Origin: Sporomusa malonica
GTDB lineage: Bacteria; Bacillota; Negativicutes; Sporomusales; Sporomusaceae
Assembly (NCBI RefSeq): GCF_900176355.1
Contig: NZ_FWXI01000027.1
Span: 1 to 64,000 of the forward strand
Direction: 5' to 3'
Length of the DNA stretch: 64,000 bases
The notes under the pieces were generated by a model that did no database searches, had not been told where the DNA came from, and saw nothing but the letters and a program-made list of their open reading frames with translations. The position numbers and the translations under genes were made by a program. Below, one piece after another: positions 60,226-64,000 of this stretch (the first letter of the stretch is position 1; the number at the start of each line of letters is the position of its first letter).

Positions 60226-61017
60226 ATGATTTTTTGGCAAAACCGTGATTTTGGCATCAATCATATTAAAACCCGCAAAAACCATGTGTGTTACGGCATG
60301 GGTTTAGGAATTGTCCTGTTGAATGACGCCTATCCCGGATTTCCCGGAGATGTGCGCAATGCCAGTGCTTTTCCCTATCCAATACAATATGAGATTGCAG
60401 AAGGTGTAACCAACAAAACGTTGGTATATGATAAGAATCCGGCACAATGCCGCGAGTCTGTAGTAGCAGCAGCAAGAAAGCTAGAGCGGCTGGGCTGCAG
60501 GGCAATCGCAGCAGAGTGCGGTTACTTTGCCTTCTTTCAGAAAGACGTAGCTGCAGCAGTAGATGTACCGGTGTTCATGTCTAGCTTGTTACAGGTTCCT
60601 TTTATTCAACAGGTGATAAGTCCGAATAAAATGGTCGGCATAATTTGTGCCCAAAAACAGTTTTTAAGCGAAGACCATCTAAAGAATGTGGGGATTACTC
60701 CAGGCAGTAACTACATAATTGCCGGAGCCCAGGACGAATATGGCTGCTCAGAGTTTGACAACTTGTGGAATCCACTGAAACGGCCTGATTGTCCGGAAGC
60801 ATACTACGAGCAAGCTGAAGAGCAGATGGTCTTTACAGCCAAAGAGTTTATCAAAGCAAACCCTAACATTGGAGCAATTATGCTGGAATGTACAGGAATG
60901 CAGCCTTTTGCCCGGGCGATACAGCGTGAAGTTGATCTACCGGTATATAGTTGGGGGACACTCCTTGATTATGCGTATTCTGTAGTAGCTCACCGGGATT
61001 ATTACGGTCATGTTTAA
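60226..61017 (+). CDS. Aspartate/glutamate/hydantoin racemase-family protein
   Basis: 263 residues of the two-cysteine racemase fold: the pair of catalytic cysteines in AAECGYFAF and MLECTGMQPF, and VGIICAQKQFL between. Such enzymes invert a carbon next to a carboxylate in amino acids or hydantoins, or isomerise maleate. It is unlike classic glutamate racemases in length and ends. GAGGAGG is twelve bases upstream. In this operon it may act on the demethylated product (inference). Confidence 0.8.
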   Translation: MIFWQNRDFGINHIKTRKNHVCYGMGLGIVLLNDAYPGFPGDVRNASAFPYPIQYEIAEGVTNKTLVYDKNPAQCRESVVAAARKLERLGCRAIAAECGYFAFFQKDVAAAVDVPVFMSSLLQVPFIQQVISPNKMVGIICAQKQFLSEDHLKNVGITPGSNYIIAGAQDEYGCSEFDNLWNPLKRPDCPEAYYEQAEEQMVFTAKEFIKANPNIGAIMLECTGMQPFARAIQREVDLPVYSWGTLLDYAYSVVAHRDYYGHV

Positions 61018-61107
61018 TTAGGTAATGAATAAGTAGAAGGCAACATAGGTCTGATAATTTTCAGAATTATATAGAATTAATAAGACGATAAAACGGGAGG
61101 AATATGG

Positions 61108-61959
61108 ATGACCAGAGCGAAAGTAACAATTCCTTATCTTATGGAGAAGAAAGCTAAAAAAGAGCAAATCACCATGATCACCGGTTATGATTACCCAATG
61201 GCTCTTTTAGAAGAAAAAGCCGGCATTGATATTATTTTGTGTGGCGATTCCCTGGGCATGACAGTATATGGTTTTGATGGAACATTACCAGTAACGATGG
61301 ATATGATGATTGTTCATGCGGCAGCTGTAAAACGTGGTGCGCCCAACGCCTTTGTCATTGGTGATATGCCGTTTTTATCTTATCAAGTATCACCGCAAGA
61401 GGCCGTTCGGAATGCAGGTCGTTTTATGAAAGAAGCTAATGTTGACTGTATCAAATTGGAGGGCGGAATAGCCATGGCAGAGGCTGTAAGGGCTATTGTT
61501 AACGCCGGTATTCCTGTTATGGGTCACTTGGGGCTCACGCCGCAATCCACATCTGCACTGGGTGGCTTCAAAGCCCAAGGTCGTTCGGCTGAAGCGGCTT
61601 ACCGTATTATTGAAGATGCTGCAGCTTTAGAAGCTGCCGGTGTGTGCTCAATTCTGCTGGAAGCTATCCCGCCTGAAGTTGCTAAGATCATAACAGAAAA
61701 AAGCAAAGTGCCAATCATCAGCATTGGTGCAGGTATCCATTGCGATGGACAGCTTTTGATCGTACATGATATGCTTGGCTTCTTTGATCGCTTTGTGCCT
61801 AAATTTGTAAAAAAGTATGCTAATCTAAACGCCTCCATTTTGGAAGCCTTGAACCAATATAAAGAAGAAGTCGAAAAAGGCGCGTTTCCAGCGAAGGAAC
61901 ATTGCTATGGCATGCCGGAAGAAGAACTAAACAAGCTTAAAGACATGGTGGAAGCGTAA
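61108..61959 (+). CDS. panB: Ketopantoate hydroxymethyltransferase PanB
   Basis: 283 residues with the PanB core: ITMITGYDYPMA, ILCGDSLGM (metal-binding Asp), FVIGDMPFLSY, CIKLEGG, GHLGLTPQS and VHDMLGF. It uses 5,10-methylenetetrahydrofolate to add hydroxymethyl to 3-methyl-2-oxobutanoate. No panC or panD is nearby. Its place after the corrinoid and MtgA genes, both tetrahydrofolate-linked, suggests it works in a dedicated operon rather than as the housekeeping copy (inference). AAACGGGAGG precedes the start. Confidence 0.92.
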   Translation: MTRAKVTIPYLMEKKAKKEQITMITGYDYPMALLEEKAGIDIILCGDSLGMTVYGFDGTLPVTMDMMIVHAAAVKRGAPNAFVIGDMPFLSYQVSPQEAVRNAGRFMKEANVDCIKLEGGIAMAEAVRAIVNAGIPVMGHLGLTPQSTSALGGFKAQGRSAEAAYRIIEDAAALEAAGVCSILLEAIPPEVAKIITEKSKVPIISIGAGIHCDGQLLIVHDMLGFFDRFVPKFVKKYANLNASILEALNQYKEEVEKGAFPAKEHCYGMPEEELNKLKDMVEA

Positions 61960-62028
61960 TTTGAAGGATGAATATGACTCACACCTAATAATATAGGTCA
62001 GTGTAATGCATTGATAATAACTAAAAGT

Positions 62029-62077
62029 TAGCCTGGATTTTACTGAATATTCTAGTAAAATCCGGGAGGCTATTTTT
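62029..62077 (+). terminator. Terminator after panB
   Basis: TAGCCT at 62029-62034 pairs with AGGCTA at 62067-62072, continuing inward through GGATTTTACT/AGTAAAATCC, and is followed by TTTTT. It ends the corrinoid operon. Confidence 0.93.
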
Positions 62078-62121
62078 GTTGGTTAAAGCATTTCATGCCA
62101 ATTTGTAGTGAGGTGTCTTTC

Positions 62122-64000
62122 ATGGCAAAGTGGAGTAATAATTATTCTAGTATGCGCAGTAAGCTGATCGTGATTTTTCTATTGTTAATTATCGTGCCAA
62201 TTGCAATAATTGGCTTTGTTGTTTTGAATTTTACCGAAAACAAAACTAAACAAGATTTTATTACGTCTTCGACAAAAGAAATGATCCAGGTTAATAATAC
62301 GATTAATACATTTTTTGAGGCAGTAAATGAAAACTGTAATTATTTAGCAACTCATCCTGCAGTTACCAGGGCTGATGAATCGATACGATCATATAGAGAT
62401 AAAGAAAAACCTACGGTGAATTCACTTGCGCAAAGCGTAGGAATAGAACAAGATATTTATAATATGTATGAACAATTCGCTAAAACTCATCCCAAATTTG
62501 CTTATGTCTATATGGCTACTAAGCATAAAGGCTATATTCAATGGCCTGTGGCGGAAATTCCCGCAAAGTATGACCCCAGTAACCGGCCATATTACCAGAC
62601 TGCAATGGCTAATAGCGGTAAAGTAGCCAGAAGTAATCCTTATAGTTTCAATCAACAATATTACATAAGTACAGTCAAGACGATTACTAACTCTTCAGGT
62701 GAGATTATCGGGGTTCAGGGTCTTGATGTAAGTCTTGATGGCTTAACCGGGGAAATAAAAAATATCAGGATTGGTGAAAATGGCTATGTTATTTTAGCTG
62801 ACAATGAAGGCACCATTGTGGCAGATCCCCGTACACCTGACAATAATTCTAAAAAGCTTGCGGATATTTCAGCATTTGCTAAACTAGCGAAAATGAATTC
62901 CGGTCCTGCAGAGATTAGTATAGCTGGATCAGATTATCTTGCAAACGTCTATACATCGCCAGAAACAAATTGGAGACTGATTTCTCTTATACCTGCTGCC
63001 GAGGTGGCGGCAAGTTATAACAAAATTAATAAGACTTTAGTAATTGTAGCAATAATGTGTTTTGTTATTGGATTGGTTGTAGCAGTAGTAGTGGCTCGTT
63101 CTATCACTAAGCCTATGGTGGCATTGTCAATGGTTGCGCAGCGTGTTGCTGATGGTGATTTGCTTGCAGAGGTTCAGCAGCGTGGTACTAAGGATGAAGT
63201 GGGTATTTTAGAGAGCAGCATTGCTCAGATGATTCAAAATCTGCGGGAGATGATTGGCAAAACGGCCCGTACTGCCGAACAATTGGCCGCTTCAGCACAG
63301 CAGCTTACTGCCAGTGCTGACCAGTCGGCTCAAACTGTCAATCAAGTTGCCAGTTCAATTACAGATGTGACAAAAGGCATGGAGGCGCAATTGGCTGTAG
63401 CGAACGATACGTTCGCGGTAGTAGAACAGATGTCAATGAGTATCAAGCAAGTTGCGGGCAATGCTAACGCAGTTGCTGAGGAGTCAGTTAATGCGACTAA
63501 CAAGGCGACCGATGGTGGCAAGACTGTAGAAAAAGCAATTACCCAAATGAAGGCCATCGAACAATCAGTCCAAGCAGTTGCTGAAGCTGTTACTAAGCTG
63601 AGTGATCAGTCTAAAGAAATAGGGCAGATCGTAGATACCATTTCAGGTATTGCCGGACAGACAAATTTGCTCGCTTTGAATGCTGCGATTGAGGCAGCTC
63701 GTGCAGGTGAACAAGGGCGGGGATTTGCCGTTGTTGCCGAAGAGGTTCGTAAATTGGCTGAACAGTCTCAAGAAGCTGCTCGTAAGATTGGTACAATGAT
63801 TGGTCAAATTCAGGGCGATACGGTGAGGGTAGTGGAAGTAATGAATGATGGGGCCAGGGAAGTTCGGCTGGGAACTGAAGTAATTAATACCGCCGGTGAA
63901 ACCTTTATGGAAATTACGACGCAGGTTACTCACGTATCTGACCAAGTCAAGGCTATATCTGCGGCAATTGAGCAAATGGCAGCTGGCAGCCAGCAGATTG
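62122..64000 (+). CDS. Methyl-accepting chemotaxis protein (partial at window edge)
   Basis: At least 626 residues, running off the window. A membrane helix at about 13-36 is followed by an extracellular dCache sensor (about 40-285, with [17 protein letters not shown] and DPSNRPYY, the usual Cache pocket text), a second helix near 297-320, HAMP ([21 protein letters not shown]) and the signalling coiled coil with [20 protein letters not shown]. The methylation and hairpin tip are included, but the C-terminus is not. GAGGTG precedes the ATG at 62122. The sensor domain fits an amino-acid- or carboxylate-binding receptor, but its ligand is not defined. Confidence 0.93.
   Translation, partial: MAKWSNNYSSMRSKLIVIFLLLIIVPIAIIGFVVLNFTENKTKQDFITSSTKEMIQVNNTINTFFEAVNENCNYLATHPAVTRADESIRSYRDKEKPTVNSLAQSVGIEQDIYNMYEQFAKTHPKFAYVYMATKHKGYIQWPVAEIPAKYDPSNRPYYQTAMANSGKVARSNPYSFNQQYYISTVKTITNSSGEIIGVQGLDVSLDGLTGEIKNIRIGENGYVILADNEGTIVADPRTPDNNSKKLADISAFAKLAKMNSGPAEISIAGSDYLANVYTSPETNWRLISLIPAAEVAASYNKINKTLVIVAIMCFVIGLVVAVVVARSITKPMVALSMVAQRVADGDLLAEVQQRGTKDEVGILESSIAQMIQNLREMIGKTARTAEQLAASAQQLTASADQSAQTVNQVASSITDVTKGMEAQLAVANDTFAVVEQMSMSIKQVAGNANAVAEESVNATNKATDGGKTVEKAITQMKAIEQSVQAVAEAVTKLSDQSKEIGQIVDTISGIAGQTNLLALNAAIEAARAGEQGRGFAVVAEEVRKLAEQSQEAARKIGTMIGQIQGDTVRVVEVMNDGAREVRLGTEVINTAGETFMEITTQVTHVSDQVKAISAAIEQMAAGSQQI

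Overview
The window reads as a chromosome segment of an anaerobic, Gram-negative-type Firmicute, most likely a Sporomusa-like member of the Negativicutes. This is inference from gene content, not from a marker gene. It rests on corrinoid methyl-transfer genes typical of acetogens, a Mop-type molybdenum hydroxylase with a large accessory cluster, Etf-linked FAD oxidases, MinD/Mrp ferredoxin ATPases and sigma-54 control. I saw no phage, CRISPR or plasmid genes.

Layout. 1-640: four tRNA genes (Phe, Gly, Cys, Leu), a terminator and, right behind it, the 5' part of a group IIC intron. 849-5817: a consensus promoter, a folded leader and a mannose-type sugar operon (GH130 phosphorylase, GT4, a second catalytic or accessory domain protein, ManC). 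6011-12395, minus strand: a decayed C69 dipeptidase, a DUF364 protein, then a Mrp/NBP35-NifX fusion, a NifX-like protein, two MinD-ferredoxin ATPases and a DUF134 regulator with striking palindromes around it. 12562-21001: a small fragment gene, an orphan histidine kinase, thiC under a TPP riboswitch, pyruvate carboxylase, and thiM-thiW.

21105-40155 is the centrepiece: a sigma-54 activator, two terminator-coupled leaders, a -24/-12 promoter, then a MoeA-like protein, an aldehyde oxidoreductase whose cysteine spacing matches the Desulfovibrio gigas Mop protein, and about 15 tightly packed accessory genes. These include three XdhC-type proteins, a fused MobA-like/HD protein, a cysteine-desulfurase homologue, a radical SAM protein (TrsS type), a methyltransferase (TrsM type), an AMP-forming CoA ligase, a C_GCAxxG_C_C protein, an HdrB-like flavoprotein and tiny Cys-rich proteins. 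The set resembles the uncharacterised DVU1551-1559 neighbourhood of Desulfovibrio vulgaris. A divergent HTH-PBP regulator and modABC follow, so metal uptake, cofactor maturation and enzyme sit together.

43811-53783 is a GlpP-type antiterminator followed by an SDR, two GlcD-type FAD oxidases, EtfBA, an FGGY kinase and a BCCT transporter. Apart from the transporter this is the content of the orphan E. coli ygc cluster (ygcP/W/U/R/Q/E). 54052-61959 is a second sigma-54 activator with a clear -24/-12 promoter upstream of a corrinoid protein, an MtgA-like methyltransferase, an octopine-type dehydrogenase, an MttB-family methyltransferase without pyrrolysine, an Asp/Glu racemase homologue and panB: a probable methyl-group catabolic operon of unknown substrate. 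The window ends inside a chemoreceptor gene.
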